Positions 7,480-15,620 of a stretch of DNA of 64,000 nt are shown here, piece by piece. The translations under genes and the position numbers were made by a program. A model generated the notes under the pieces. It ran no database searches. It saw nothing but the letters and a program-made list of their open reading frames with translations, and had not been told where the DNA came from. Within the stretch, counting starts at the first letter, position 1; each line of letters begins with the position of its first letter. Source of the DNA: an uncultured Lachnospiraceae bacterium (GTDB lineage Bacteria > Bacillota > Clostridia > Lachnospirales > Lachnospiraceae); assembly GCA_910589075.1 (NCBI GenBank), contig CAJUSK010000034.1, positions 186,001 to 250,000 on the forward strand, in the 5' to 3' direction.

Positions 7480-8355
7480 ATGCGGCTACGAGACAGAACG
7501 GGAACCATCGGGGCACGCCTGACTGTGTGTCTGTTATTTCTTTGTTTGTCAGTCCTGTTGCAGGCATGTGCCCCGTCTGGCGGGGATGGGGCCGGTGCAG
7601 GCGAGGCGGCAAAGACGTCGGAACCGGCAAAAGAACAGGGGCTGAACGTCTGGTTTTTTGCATGTTCCCAGGATGCGGACAGTATTCTTCTACAGACAGA
7701 AGAAGCCACCGTAATGATTGATACGGGACTGGAAGAAGACAGCGATGCGCTGATCCGGAAACTCAGGGAACTGGGTGTGGAGCGGGTGGATCTGCTGATA
7801 CTGACCCACCCCGACAAGGATCATATCGGCGGCGCGCTCAGACTTCTGGAGGAATTCAGGATACTGCAGGTGATGCAGACTGCCTGTGATAAGGGGTCAG
7901 CGCTGCAGGATCAGCTGGATCTGCGTCTGGAAGGGGAAACAGTTACCATACCGGATAAAAGAACTCCACTGGAACTGGACGGACTGCATCTGACCATCTA
8001 TCCCCCTGTGGAAGGGGAGTATGACAATGCCAACAATTATTCCCTTGCAGTGCTGGCAGAGTATGAAGGATGTACATTTTTCTTTCCGGGAGATGCGAAA
8101 AAGAAACGCATCAGAGAACTTCTGCAAGAGGATTTGCCAAAGGTGGATGTCTATAAGGCGGCCCACCACGGAAGGGATAACGGAGGAAGCGATGACCTGA
8201 TTGAGCGGCTTTCCCCACAGATTGCGGTTATAACGGCAGAGGATGCGGAAAAAGAGACAAAGGAAGCGCTGGAGGCAGCAGGGTCGGCCGTTTATACCAC
8301 GCGGGGACAGGATATACATATAACCGTTGTAAATGGCGTTCTTGACGTCCGATAG
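7480..8355 (+). CDS. metallo-beta-lactamase-fold lipoprotein (ComEC C-terminal-like)
   Basis: A 291-residue protein with an N-terminal basic stretch, a hydrophobic segment (LTVCLLFLCLSVLLQAC) and a lipobox cysteine near residue 27, so it is probably anchored outside the membrane. The rest is a metallo-beta-lactamase fold like the C-terminal domain of ComEC. The metal motifs are LTHPDKDHIGG (residues 108-118), FPGDA (about 202) and AAHHGRDNGG (about 228). Substrate is unknown; ComEC-type domains are linked to DNA uptake and nuclease action. The start at 7480 has GGAGAG close upstream, 11 bases after the mazF stop, which suggests cotranscription. The next gene has its own promoter. Confidence 0.85.
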   Translation: MRLRDRTGTIGARLTVCLLFLCLSVLLQACAPSGGDGAGAGEAAKTSEPAKEQGLNVWFFACSQDADSILLQTEEATVMIDTGLEEDSDALIRKLRELGVERVDLLILTHPDKDHIGGALRLLEEFRILQVMQTACDKGSALQDQLDLRLEGETVTIPDKRTPLELDGLHLTIYPPVEGEYDNANNYSLAVLAEYEGCTFFFPGDAKKKRIRELLQEDLPKVDVYKAAHHGRDNGGSDDLIERLSPQIAVITAEDAEKETKEALEAAGSAVYTTRGQDIHITVVNGVLDVR

Positions 8356-8370
8356 AGAAAATGCTATATT
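8342..8370 (+). promoter_or_regulatory. sigma-A-type promoter for the CBS/CorC gene
   Basis: TTGACG (8342-8347), 17 bases, TATATT (8365-8370). It overlaps the last codons of the upstream lipoprotein gene. Expected start of transcription is near 8377. Confidence 0.65.
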
Positions 8371-8454
8371 CTTACTGAGCATCCATATGGGTGGTGCGTG
8401 TTGCCGTATATGGAAACGGAGATTTGGCAGAACAAAAAAAGAGGAGATGACGAA

Positions 8455-9369
8455 ATGGAGGACGGCGGGCCTACTGCCGTGAAATACGGTATTGTAAAAA
8501 GAGGCTTTTCCAAAATTGCAGGAATAATCGGCAGACAGACAGACGGGGATGTTACGGAGAGAGAAATAATCTCCATGGTCAACGAAGGGCATGAGCAGGG
8601 TGTGTTGCAGGCCAGCGAAGCGGAGATGATTACCAATATCTTTGAGTTCGGGGACAAAGAAGCACAGGATATCATGATCCACCGTAAAAATATTATTGCG
8701 CTGGACGGCAATATGACATTGCAGGAGGCGCTGACTTTTATGATCAGTGAGAATAAGAGCCGCTATCCGGTCTATGATGGCGATATTGACCATATAATCG
8801 GGATTCTGCATTTCAAAGATGCGGTACGAGCAAGGGAAACAGGCAGAAGCAATACCATTACGGAAAAGAAAATCAAAAGCATAAAAGGGCTTGTCCGGGA
8901 AGCGAGGTTCATACCGGAAACAAGGAATATTGATGCACTGTTCCACAATATGCGTGCCATGAAGATACATATGGTCATTGTAATTGACGAATATGGGCAA
9001 ACGGCAGGGCTGGTTGCCATGGAAGATATTCTGGAAGAGATCGTAGGCAATATTATGGATGAGTATGATGAGGAAGAAGGCCACATTGAAGAGAAAAGCG
9101 AGAACGAATATGTGATAGAAGGGCTGACGCCTCTGAAAGAGCTGGAAGAGAGGTTTGGCATTTCCTTTGAGGAGATGGAGTTTGAAACGCTGAACGGATT
9201 TCTGATTTCCAGGATGGACAGGATTCCGGAGGACGGAGATACTTTTGAAACCGACGCAGACGGCTGGCATTTTCAGGTGCTTACCGTAAAAAACAGAGTG
9301 ATAGAAACAGTACTGGTAACCAGGCTGCCGCAGCAGGAAGAGGACTGTGCCGGGGCGGGGCCGAATTAA
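8455..9369 (+). CDS. CBS-domain protein of the HlyC/CorC family, soluble form
   Basis: A 304-residue protein with two CBS domains (roughly residues 65-190; IMIHRKNIIALDGNMTLQEA, SRYPVYDGDIDHIIGILHFK, MVIVIDEYGQTAGLVAMEDI) and a C-terminal CorC/HlyC domain (residues 215-290; GLTPLKELEERFGISF). The membrane DUF21 domain present in full CNNM/CorB-type magnesium transport proteins is absent, so this is the short cytoplasmic type. CBS pairs usually bind adenine nucleotides. An upstream in-frame GTG at 8398 exists, but the ATG at 8455 follows AGGAG at proper spacing. Its own promoter lies at 8342-8370; yebC follows after 15 bases. Confidence 0.88.
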   Translation: MEDGGPTAVKYGIVKRGFSKIAGIIGRQTDGDVTEREIISMVNEGHEQGVLQASEAEMITNIFEFGDKEAQDIMIHRKNIIALDGNMTLQEALTFMISENKSRYPVYDGDIDHIIGILHFKDAVRARETGRSNTITEKKIKSIKGLVREARFIPETRNIDALFHNMRAMKIHMVIVIDEYGQTAGLVAMEDILEEIVGNIMDEYDEEEGHIEEKSENEYVIEGLTPLKELEERFGISFEEMEFETLNGFLISRMDRIPEDGDTFETDADGWHFQVLTVKNRVIETVLVTRLPQQEEDCAGAGPN

Positions 9370-9384
9370 AATAAGGAGAAAACA

Positions 9385-10113
9385 ATGTCAGGACATTCAA
9401 AATTTGCTAACATCAAACATAAAAAAGAGAAAAATGATGCCGCAAAAGGTAAAATTTTTACCATTATCGGTCGGGAAATTGCGGTTGCCGTCAAAGAAGG
9501 CGGACCGGATGTCAACAACAATTTCCGCCTTGCGGCAGTGGTTGCCAAGGCGAAAGCCAACAATATGCCCAATGACACAATCGAGCGGGGAATTAAAAAG
9601 GCCGCCGGGGATGCGGGCAGTGTCAACTATGAATATGTTACATATGAAGGTTATGGGCCTGGCGGTATTGCCGTAATTGTGGACGCGCTCACTGACAATA
9701 AGAACCGCACGGCTGCCAATGTGAGGAGCGCTTTCACAAAGGGAAAGGGCAGTATCGGGACACAGGGATGCGTATCCTTTATGTTTGACAAAAAAGGGCA
9801 GATTATCATTGACAGGGAGGCATACGACGGAGACGGCGATGAGTTGATGATGATGGCGCTGGATGCAGGCGCGGAAGATTTTTCGGAAGAAGAGGACAGC
9901 TTTGAGATTTTAACGGATCCGGACACATTCGAAACGGTCCGGGCTGCGCTGGAAGAAGCAGGCATTGCCATGGCTTCCGCAGAAGTAACCATGCTTCCGC
10001 AGAATTACGTGGCCCTGACGGATGAAAATGATGTGAAAAACCTGCAGCGCACGCTGGATCTGCTGGATGAAGATGATGATGTACAGGCGGTTTATACCAA
10101 CTGGGATGAGTAA
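9385..10113 (+). CDS. yebC: YebC/PmpR family protein
   Basis: The 242-residue protein matches the YebC family along its full length: MSGHSKFANIKHKKEKND, KGKIFTIIGREIAVAVKEGG, NMPNDTIERGIKKAAGD, YEGYGPGGIAVIVDALTDNK and GCVSFMFDKKGQI. Members were long annotated as transcription regulators. More recent work places this type at the ribosome, where it helps translation of difficult proline-rich stretches. The ATG follows AAGGAG. The proline-rich DUF4397 gene of this window (30985-32100) would be a plausible client, though that is only inference. Confidence 0.97.
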   Translation: MSGHSKFANIKHKKEKNDAAKGKIFTIIGREIAVAVKEGGPDVNNNFRLAAVVAKAKANNMPNDTIERGIKKAAGDAGSVNYEYVTYEGYGPGGIAVIVDALTDNKNRTAANVRSAFTKGKGSIGTQGCVSFMFDKKGQIIIDREAYDGDGDELMMMALDAGAEDFSEEEDSFEILTDPDTFETVRAALEEAGIAMASAEVTMLPQNYVALTDENDVKNLQRTLDLLDEDDDVQAVYTNWDE

Positions 10114-10155
10114 GGGAATGTGGCGCATATATGGCGGCATGTGGAGGATAATGGT

Positions 10156-11055
10156 ATGGAATACAGAGAAGGAAGATGTCCGGGCTGCCGGGAAGTGATG
10201 CAGATACCTATCGGAAGGGACCGGATCATCTGTATGTTCTGCGGAAAAGAGTTTTCCGTAGAGGAAGTAAAAAAAGAAGAGGCACAGGCATGCGAAGCCG
10301 GAATGGCTCGTTTTCGGGAACATGCAGGCGCTTTTTTCACAGATATGGAAATGACTGTCAAGGGATTTAAGAGAAACGAATATGAGGGCAGTTTCAGCCA
10401 GTATCTGGTGACACATCAGGAGAATCTGAAAACCATCCGCAATATTATGCTGGCCGCTTGTGACAGAACAGAAACCGCAGACCGGATTGCGGAAATCTTT
10501 CTGGAACAGGGGAAGGCAGTTATGGATGCCCAAAAAGGAAAACTGGGCAGGGAATCCATGCAGATGACGCTGAATATGTACATGGTGACGTATGTGCTGC
10601 CGTCTCTGTTGTCCGTGGACACGCCGCTGCTTTCCGAAGTGACGGATCAGATATGCCAGAAATGGGCCGCCACATTTAAAAACAGCAATATTCAGGCGGC
10701 TGACTTCAATTCTCTCAAGGATGGTTTCCGCAGGAAGCTCTGTTATATTACCACTGCAGTCTGCGAAGGGCTGGAGAAGCCTCAGGACTGTTATGAACTC
10801 AAGGTGCTGAAAGCCTATCGGGACGGGTATCTGACCGGATCTCCGGAGGGAGAAACATTGATTGCCCGGTATTATGATATGGCGCCTACGATTGTAAAGC
10901 GGGTGAACCGGAGAAAAGATTCTAAAAAAATCTATCAGCGGCTGTATCAGGAGTATATCTGTCCCTGCGTGCGGCTTATTGAAGAGGGAAATAACGAAGC
11001 CTGTCTGGAGAAATACGAAGAGATGGTGGAAATGCTCAGGGAAAAATATATGTAG
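10156..11055 (+). CDS. zinc-ribbon protein with CFI-box-type C-terminal domain
   Basis: A 299-residue protein of unknown function. Residues 8-29 form a CxxC...CxxC zinc ribbon (CPGC, CMFC). The middle (residues 40-185) is predicted all-helical. From about residue 195 the sequence CYITTAVCEG, then ELKVLKAYRDGYL and a YYDMAP block, fits the CFI-box C-terminal domain, in which a Cys-x-Ile/Thr-Ala core precedes a helical motif. The frame is open from a GTG at 10120, but GGAGG 8 bases before the ATG at 10156 decides the start. A small acidic protein starts 18 bases after the stop and probably belongs with it. Confidence 0.75.
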   Translation: MEYREGRCPGCREVMQIPIGRDRIICMFCGKEFSVEEVKKEEAQACEAGMARFREHAGAFFTDMEMTVKGFKRNEYEGSFSQYLVTHQENLKTIRNIMLAACDRTETADRIAEIFLEQGKAVMDAQKGKLGRESMQMTLNMYMVTYVLPSLLSVDTPLLSEVTDQICQKWAATFKNSNIQAADFNSLKDGFRRKLCYITTAVCEGLEKPQDCYELKVLKAYRDGYLTGSPEGETLIARYYDMAPTIVKRVNRRKDSKKIYQRLYQEYICPCVRLIEEGNNEACLEKYEEMVEMLREKYM

Positions 11056-11073
11056 TGCGTGGAGGAGAGTACA

Positions 11074-11268
11074 ATGGCAGAGCAGACCAAGGAACAGAGC
11101 ATGCAGGAAAAGACAGGAAAAGAGCAGGAGATTCATTATATACCCAATCCCCTTCCGCTTCCCAAAAAACATGTAAAAAAAGAAATCGGATTTGATTTTG
11201 AACCTGCGCCGGATATGCTGGAATTTGATGTGGAACTGCAGGAAGGCCAGGACGATTTTGATATTTGA
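11074..11268 (+). CDS. small acidic protein, unknown
   Basis: A 64-residue protein with a clear start (GGAGGAGAG before the ATG). The N-terminal third is polar and charged, the middle is proline-rich (IPNPLPLPKKHVKK), and the C-terminus is acidic with repeated D/E and F (EFDVELQEGQDDFDI). It looks intrinsically disordered. There is no cysteine, signal peptide or membrane segment. It follows the zinc-ribbon/CFI-box gene closely and precedes a terminator, so the two form the end of one operon. I do not recognise a family. Confidence 0.7.
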   Translation: MAEQTKEQSMQEKTGKEQEIHYIPNPLPLPKKHVKKEIGFDFEPAPDMLEFDVELQEGQDDFDI

Positions 11269-11350
11269 TTTAGCAGGTTCAGCGTGTCGGAGGGATGTGC
11301 CGTGCATTTTGCTGTTTTATGTATGATTCTTAAAAACAATGCAGATAATA

Positions 11351-11374
11351 GAGGGCATAACGCTCTCTTTTTTT
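11351..11374 (+). terminator. Rho-independent terminator
   Basis: GAGGGC (11351-11356) pairs with GCTCTC (11362-11367) with one wobble across a 5-base loop, followed directly by seven T residues. It ends the operon carrying yebC and the CFI-box gene. Confidence 0.8.
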
Positions 11375-11376
11375 AT

Positions 11377-11608
11377 TTTCATAGGAAAGTACGTCCTGTG
11401 AAACAAAAGGGATGCGCAGCTTCGCGCGCGGAACAAAAGCTGTGCTTTCCGGAACATTTGAACGCGAGAGTGTGCGAAGCGCACTTTTGTTCTTTCATAG
11501 GAAAGTACGTCCTATGAAACAAAAGGGATGCGCAGCTTCGCGCGCGGAACAAAAGCTGCGCTTTCCGGAACATTTGAACGCGAGAGTGTGCGAAGCGCAC
11601 TTTTGTTC
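11377..11608. repeat. tandem duplication of a 116-bp unit with three hairpins
   Basis: Two units (11377-11492, 11493-11608) differ at only a few positions. Each contains a perfect inverted repeat TTTCATAGGA/TCCTATGAAA with a 7-base loop, then GCGCAGCTT/AAGCTGCGC with a 14-base loop, then GTGTGC-GAA-GCGCAC, which has the same GCGAAGC tip as the 41-bp hairpins. The differences between the units at the first two hairpins (A to G, C to T) keep pairing as wobbles. The unit also reads as an open frame of about 32 codons, but without a ribosome binding site. A 41-bp hairpin unit abuts the second copy. Confidence 0.88.
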
Positions 11609-11647
11609 ATGACAATAGGTTTGCTGGCGAAGCCTGCAATCTATTGT
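11606..11647. repeat. single copy of the 41-bp hairpin repeat
   Basis: Same unit as the third copy of the 4114-4277 array: TTCATG, arms ACAATAG (11612-11618) and CTATTGT (11641-11647), and GGCGAAGCC at the tip. It follows the 116-bp tandem directly and lies 63 bases before the tepA start. Confidence 0.92.
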
Positions 11648-11710
11648 TCTGTGATAAAAGAAAATTTGCAGAGGAAGAAACTGAAAGCAAATGCAGGAAA
11701 GGAGTCATTC

Positions 11711-12457
11711 ATGTCGAAAAATTCCGGGAAAAACCATAAAAATATAAAGAAAACAGACAATCATCCGGTCAGTAAGGCAGATAACCAGGAAGAAAAGCGG
11801 GAACAGGAAGCACATCAGGATGAACGGATTGAAAAAACAGGGCAGACAACCATGGGCAATATCCATCTGATCACGATCATAGGAGAAGTGGAAGGGCATG
11901 ATAACCTGGGAAGCAATGCAAAAACCACCAAATATGAGCATGTTCTGCCACAGCTTGCAGCCATCGAGGACAGCAGTGAGATACAGGGCCTGCTGGTGCT
12001 GCTCAATACGATGGGCGGTGATGTGGAGGCAGGGCTTGCCATTGCGGAAATGATCGCTTCTCTGAGCAAGCCCACCGTATCCCTGGTGCTGGGCGGCAGC
12101 CATTCCATTGGCGTGCCCATTGCCACCAGTACAGATTATTCCTATATTGTTCCCACGGGAACGATGGTTATCCATCCGGTGCGGATGAACGGGATGGTGA
12201 TTGGCGCACCCCAGACATTTGACTATTTTAAACAGATGCAGGACCGCATTACCGGTTTTGTGTGCAGCCACTGCCGGATATCGCGGGAGCGCATGGAAGA
12301 AATGATGATGGCCACCGGGATTCTGACCAAGGATATGGGCACCATACTGGTAGGCGGGGAAGCGGTCCGGGAAGGACTGATTGACGAGGTGGGCGGAATC
12401 CGGGAAGCGGTGAAAAAGCTCCATACTTTAATGGAACACAGTCCTGAGAAACAATAA
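11711..12457 (+). CDS. tepA: TepA-like ClpP-family serine protease
   Basis: The 248-residue protein has a ClpP/crotonase fold resembling TepA, the translocation-enhancing protein of bacilli. Residues 1-50 are polar and charged and probably disordered. The protease core starts near residue 55 (MGNIHLITIIGEVEGHD). The nucleophile is the serine of GGSHSIGVP (about residue 132) and the histidine lies in VIHPVRMNG (about 154), so the site looks intact. VGGEAVREGLIDEVGGI is the family end motif. It lacks a signal peptide and is presumably cytoplasmic. The frame is open upstream through the hairpin repeats, but the ATG at 11711 with GGAAAGGAG is the clear start. Its stop faces the next gene with a 3-base gap. 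Confidence 0.85.
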   Translation: MSKNSGKNHKNIKKTDNHPVSKADNQEEKREQEAHQDERIEKTGQTTMGNIHLITIIGEVEGHDNLGSNAKTTKYEHVLPQLAAIEDSSEIQGLLVLLNTMGGDVEAGLAIAEMIASLSKPTVSLVLGGSHSIGVPIATSTDYSYIVPTGTMVIHPVRMNGMVIGAPQTFDYFKQMQDRITGFVCSHCRISRERMEEMMMATGILTKDMGTILVGGEAVREGLIDEVGGIREAVKKLHTLMEHSPEKQ

Positions 12458-12460
12458 AAC

Positions 12461-13273
12461 CTACATCCGTTTTTTATACCAGTGTTCCAGATACTGGATC
12501 ATCTGGTAAAGTCCCATGGCGATGACACAGAGAATGATAATGCTGGTAATCACAAGATGAAGCTGGAAAACCTGGCTGCCATAGATAATCAGATAGCCCA
12601 GTCCCCGGCGGGCGGCCAGAAATTCCCCGATGATCACCCCCACCAGAGCCAGACCGATATTGACTTTCATGGCGCTTAAAATGGTGGGAATGGAAGCGGG
12701 CAGCACAACCTTGAAAAAAGCATCTTTTTTTGTGCCGCCCAATGTATAGATCAGTGTGATTTTTTCTTCTTCCACCTGCTGGAAACCGGTGTACAGGCTG
12801 ATAATGCAGCCGAACAGAGCCACCGAAATACCGGCCACGATGATGGTACCGGTCCCTGTGCCCAGCCAGACGATAAACAGGGGCGCCAGAGCGGATTTTG
12901 GCAGGCTGTTCAGAATGACAAGATACGGTTCCATAATTTCCGACAGACTTTTGGAATACCATAAGATGGTAGCGGCAAGGATGCTGATGAATATAACAAG
13001 AAAAAAGCTCACCAGGGTTTCCAGCAGGGTAATGCCGATATGGGGGAAAATGGAATAATCGGCCAGCATGGACAGAAGACAGGAAAGCACTCTGCTGGGA
13101 CTGCTGAAGAAGAAACTGTCAATCATGCCGGTATCGGCGCACAGCTCCCAGATGCCCAGAAAGAGGAGCAACAGAAGGAAACGCATGCCAAAGATCCGGT
13201 GGTGGTGTATCTTATGCTGCCTGATATACAGCTCCTGGGCGGAAAGGACATGTTTGGGGCCGTTATTTTTCAT
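12461..13273 (-). CDS. ABC importer permease (SsuC/TauC/ThiX type)
   Basis: A 270-residue integral membrane protein with about six hydrophobic segments (for example FLLLLLFLGIWELC near residue 32 and IIVAGISVALFGCIISLYTG). It carries the EAA-type loop of this permease family (TLGGTKKDAFFKVVLPASIP) and the C-terminal VNIGLALVGVIIGEFLAARR. The family imports sulfonates, nitrate, cyanate or thiamine precursors. Its start overlaps the end of the ATPase gene by 11 bases, so the two are coupled. No periplasmic-type binding protein is encoded next to them, so the substrate cannot be assigned. Confidence 0.9.
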   Translation of the reverse strand: MKNNGPKHVLSAQELYIRQHKIHHHRIFGMRFLLLLLFLGIWELCADTGMIDSFFFSSPSRVLSCLLSMLADYSIFPHIGITLLETLVSFFLVIFISILAATILWYSKSLSEIMEPYLVILNSLPKSALAPLFIVWLGTGTGTIIVAGISVALFGCIISLYTGFQQVEEEKITLIYTLGGTKKDAFFKVVLPASIPTILSAMKVNIGLALVGVIIGEFLAARRGLGYLIIYGSQVFQLHLVITSIIILCVIAMGLYQMIQYLEHWYKKRM

Positions 13274-14033
13274 GGGAAAGCTCCTTCCATAATAGATTGA
13301 AATACTGATGGAATTCGGGGGCGCTTCTTGCTGCCAGGGGCGTATCCTCTTCTTTGGTCAGATGGACAGACAGCTCTTTTTTCACAGTGGCGGGCCGTCC
13401 GGTGAGGATGATGATGCGGTCGGCAAGGCTGATGGCTTCCGAGAGGTCGTGGGTGATCAGGATGGCAGTTTTTCCGGTGGTGCGTATAATATTACCAATA
13501 TCGCCGGATACGGTCAGCCGGGTCTGATAGTCCAGCGCGCTGAACGGTTCATCCAGCAGCAAAATATCCGGATTTAGCACCAGGGTACGGATCAGAGCGG
13601 CGCGCTGGCGCATTCCTCCGGACAGTTCCCCCGGATGTTTGTCTTTGAATTTGTACAGATCATAATCGTCCAGCAGTTGCTCTGCGTAGGCAACCTGCTC
13701 CGGCGTATTTTTATGGGTAATTTCCAGTCCCAGTGTGACATTTCCCAGAATGGTCCGCCATTCCAGCAAATGATCGTGCTGCAACATATATCCCGTTTTC
13801 GGATATTCCAGAGAACCGTCGGGATTCTGGAAAGCGATGGTGCCGCTTTCCGGTTCCAGCAGTCTGGCAATAATCGACAAAAGGGTGGACTTACCACAGC
13901 CGCTGGGGCCTACGATTGCCAGGAATTCCCCCTGCCTGACATGAAAGGAAATATTCGAAAGTGCGGGGATTTCCCCTGTCAGACTGTGATAGGCATAGGA
14001 TATATCGTGCAGTTCCAAAATTGAAGCATTCAT
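13263..14033 (-). CDS. ABC importer ATPase (SsuB/TauB type)
   Basis: A 256-residue nucleotide-binding subunit with Walker A GPSGCGKSTLLS (about residue 38), Q-loop region MLQHDHLLEWRT, signature LSGGMRQRAALIRTL, Walker B ILLLDEPFSALD and switch histidine LITHDLSEAI. It drives the permease encoded just downstream. The frame is open further back, but the ATG at 14033 follows GGGAG with 7-base spacing and begins the usual domain (LELHDISYAYHSL). A possible promoter lies in the 160-base gap shared with the divergent argH gene. Confidence 0.9.
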   Translation of the reverse strand: MNASILELHDISYAYHSLTGEIPALSNISFHVRQGEFLAIVGPSGCGKSTLLSIIARLLEPESGTIAFQNPDGSLEYPKTGYMLQHDHLLEWRTILGNVTLGLEITHKNTPEQVAYAEQLLDDYDLYKFKDKHPGELSGGMRQRAALIRTLVLNPDILLLDEPFSALDYQTRLTVSGDIGNIIRTTGKTAILITHDLSEAISLADRIIILTGRPATVKKELSVHLTKEEDTPLAARSAPEFHQYFNLLWKELSHEK

Positions 14034-14135
14034 AACATCACTCCCAAAATATATATCATATAGTATGAAAAATCCGTCGTTTTGCAACGGCATATACGGA
14101 ATTTGTCGCTGAGGCAGGAATTTTATATCCCTTTC

Positions 14136-14164
14136 TTGCAGGGGAGAAAAAAATATGGTATTAT
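14136..14164 (+). promoter_or_regulatory. sigma-A-type promoter of argH
   Basis: TTGCAG (14136-14141), 17 bases, TATTAT (14159-14164), 32 bases before the argH ATG. No arginine-box inverted repeat was obvious around it. Confidence 0.55.
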
Positions 14165-14196
14165 CAAATTCAGATTTAAGATTAAGGAGGCGTGCT

Positions 14197-15585
14197 ATGG
14201 CGCAGCTTTGGGGCGGTCGTTTTACAGGAGAAACAGATGCACTTGTATACCGGTTTAATGCATCCATTTCTTTTGACCAGATATTTTTTGAAGAGGATAT
14301 TGCAGGCAGCATTGCCCATACGGCTATGCTGGCTAAACAGAATCTATTAACCCGGGCAGAGGCGGATGCGATTACGCAGGGGCTGACTGCCATCCGGGAA
14401 GATGTAAAGAGCGGGAAACTTGCCATTACAGAGGAATATGAGGATATACACAGTTTTGTAGAAGCTGTCCTGACCGAGCGGATCGGAGAAGCAGGGAAAA
14501 AATTACATACGGGCAGGAGCAGAAACGATCAGGTGGCCCTGGATATGAAGCTGTATACGAGGAAGCGGGTGCAGGAGACAAAGACGCTGCTGAGGGCGCT
14601 GCTGGAAACATTGCTCTCCATGATGGAAGAGCATCTGGATACCTATATGCCGGGCTTTACCCATCTGCAAAAGGCACAGCCTGTGACACTGGCGCATCAT
14701 CTGGGCGCATACTTTGAGATGTTCAAGCGGGACGTACAGAGAATGCAGGATATTTGTGTGCGGATGAATTACTGCCCTCTGGGCAGTGGGGCGCTGGCGG
14801 GCACCACCTATCCTCTGGACCGTGCATACACGGCGCAGCTGCTGGGATTTACAGGGCCTGCGGCGAACAGCATGGATGCGGTGTCGGACCGGGATTATCT
14901 GATTGAATATTTATCGGCGGCATCTACGATTATGATGCATTTGAGCCGTTTTTCCGAGGAAATTATTCTGTGGAACAGCAATGAATACGGATTTGTGGAA
15001 ATTGACGATGCTTTTTCCACCGGCAGCAGTATTATGCCGCAGAAGAAGAATCCGGACATTGCGGAGCTGGTGCGCGGGAAAACGGGCCGGGTCTATGGCG
15101 CGCTTATGTCGCTTCTTACGACCATGAAAGGGCTTCCGCTGGCATATAATAAAGATATGCAGGAAGATAAGGAGCTGACCTTTGATGCCATGGATACCGT
15201 TACCGGATGCCTTTCCCTGTTTACCGGCATGCTCAGGACAATGAGGTTCCATAAAGAGGTGATGGCCGAGAGTGCCATGAAAGGGTTTACCAATGCCACC
15301 GATGCGGCGGATTATCTGGTATCCAAAGGTGTGCCTTTTCGGGATGCCCACAGACTGACGGGTCAGCTTGTGTTGTACTGTATCGGGAAAGAGACATCCA
15401 TAGATGCCCTGACACTGGAGGAACTGCAGGCGGTGAGCCCTGTGTTTGAGGCGGATCTGTATGATGCGGTGAGCCTCAGGACTTGTGTGGAAAAGCGGCT
15501 GACTGCGGGTGCACCGGGCAGGAAGGCAATGGAAGAGGCAATTCAGGCAGGCAGAGCGTTTCTGGAGCAGGAACAGAAGCGATAA
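14197..15585 (+). CDS. argH: argininosuccinate lyase
   Basis: The 462-residue enzyme splits argininosuccinate into arginine and fumarate, the last step of arginine synthesis. It is full length and shows MAQLWGGRFTGETD, HTGRSRNDQVALDMKLY, FTHLQKAQPVTLAHHL and the superfamily signature GSSIMPQKKNPD (about residues 275-287) with the catalytic serine loop. The start at 14197 has AAGGAGG with 6-base spacing; the frame is open further upstream without support. argG is not beside it, unusual for many Firmicutes, so the pathway genes are split. asd follows after 35 bases. Confidence 0.97.
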   Translation: MAQLWGGRFTGETDALVYRFNASISFDQIFFEEDIAGSIAHTAMLAKQNLLTRAEADAITQGLTAIREDVKSGKLAITEEYEDIHSFVEAVLTERIGEAGKKLHTGRSRNDQVALDMKLYTRKRVQETKTLLRALLETLLSMMEEHLDTYMPGFTHLQKAQPVTLAHHLGAYFEMFKRDVQRMQDICVRMNYCPLGSGALAGTTYPLDRAYTAQLLGFTGPAANSMDAVSDRDYLIEYLSAASTIMMHLSRFSEEIILWNSNEYGFVEIDDAFSTGSSIMPQKKNPDIAELVRGKTGRVYGALMSLLTTMKGLPLAYNKDMQEDKELTFDAMDTVTGCLSLFTGMLRTMRFHKEVMAESAMKGFTNATDAADYLVSKGVPFRDAHRLTGQLVLYCIGKETSIDALTLEELQAVSPVFEADLYDAVSLRTCVEKRLTAGAPGRKAMEEAIQAGRAFLEQEQKR

Positions 15586-15620
15586 TATACAGACAGGACA
15601 GTTATGAGGAGAATGAAAAG

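Noticed and set aside
11412..11612. Open frames through the 116-bp repeats giving cysteine-containing peptides
   Set aside because: They lack ribosome binding sites, differ in frame and end between the copies, and the sequence is better explained by nested hairpins.
11609..11650. ATG frame in each 41-bp hairpin reading MTIGLLAKPAIYC
   Set aside because: No ribosome binding site precedes it and the 41-base period breaks the frame in the tandem array. The conservation follows the hairpin.
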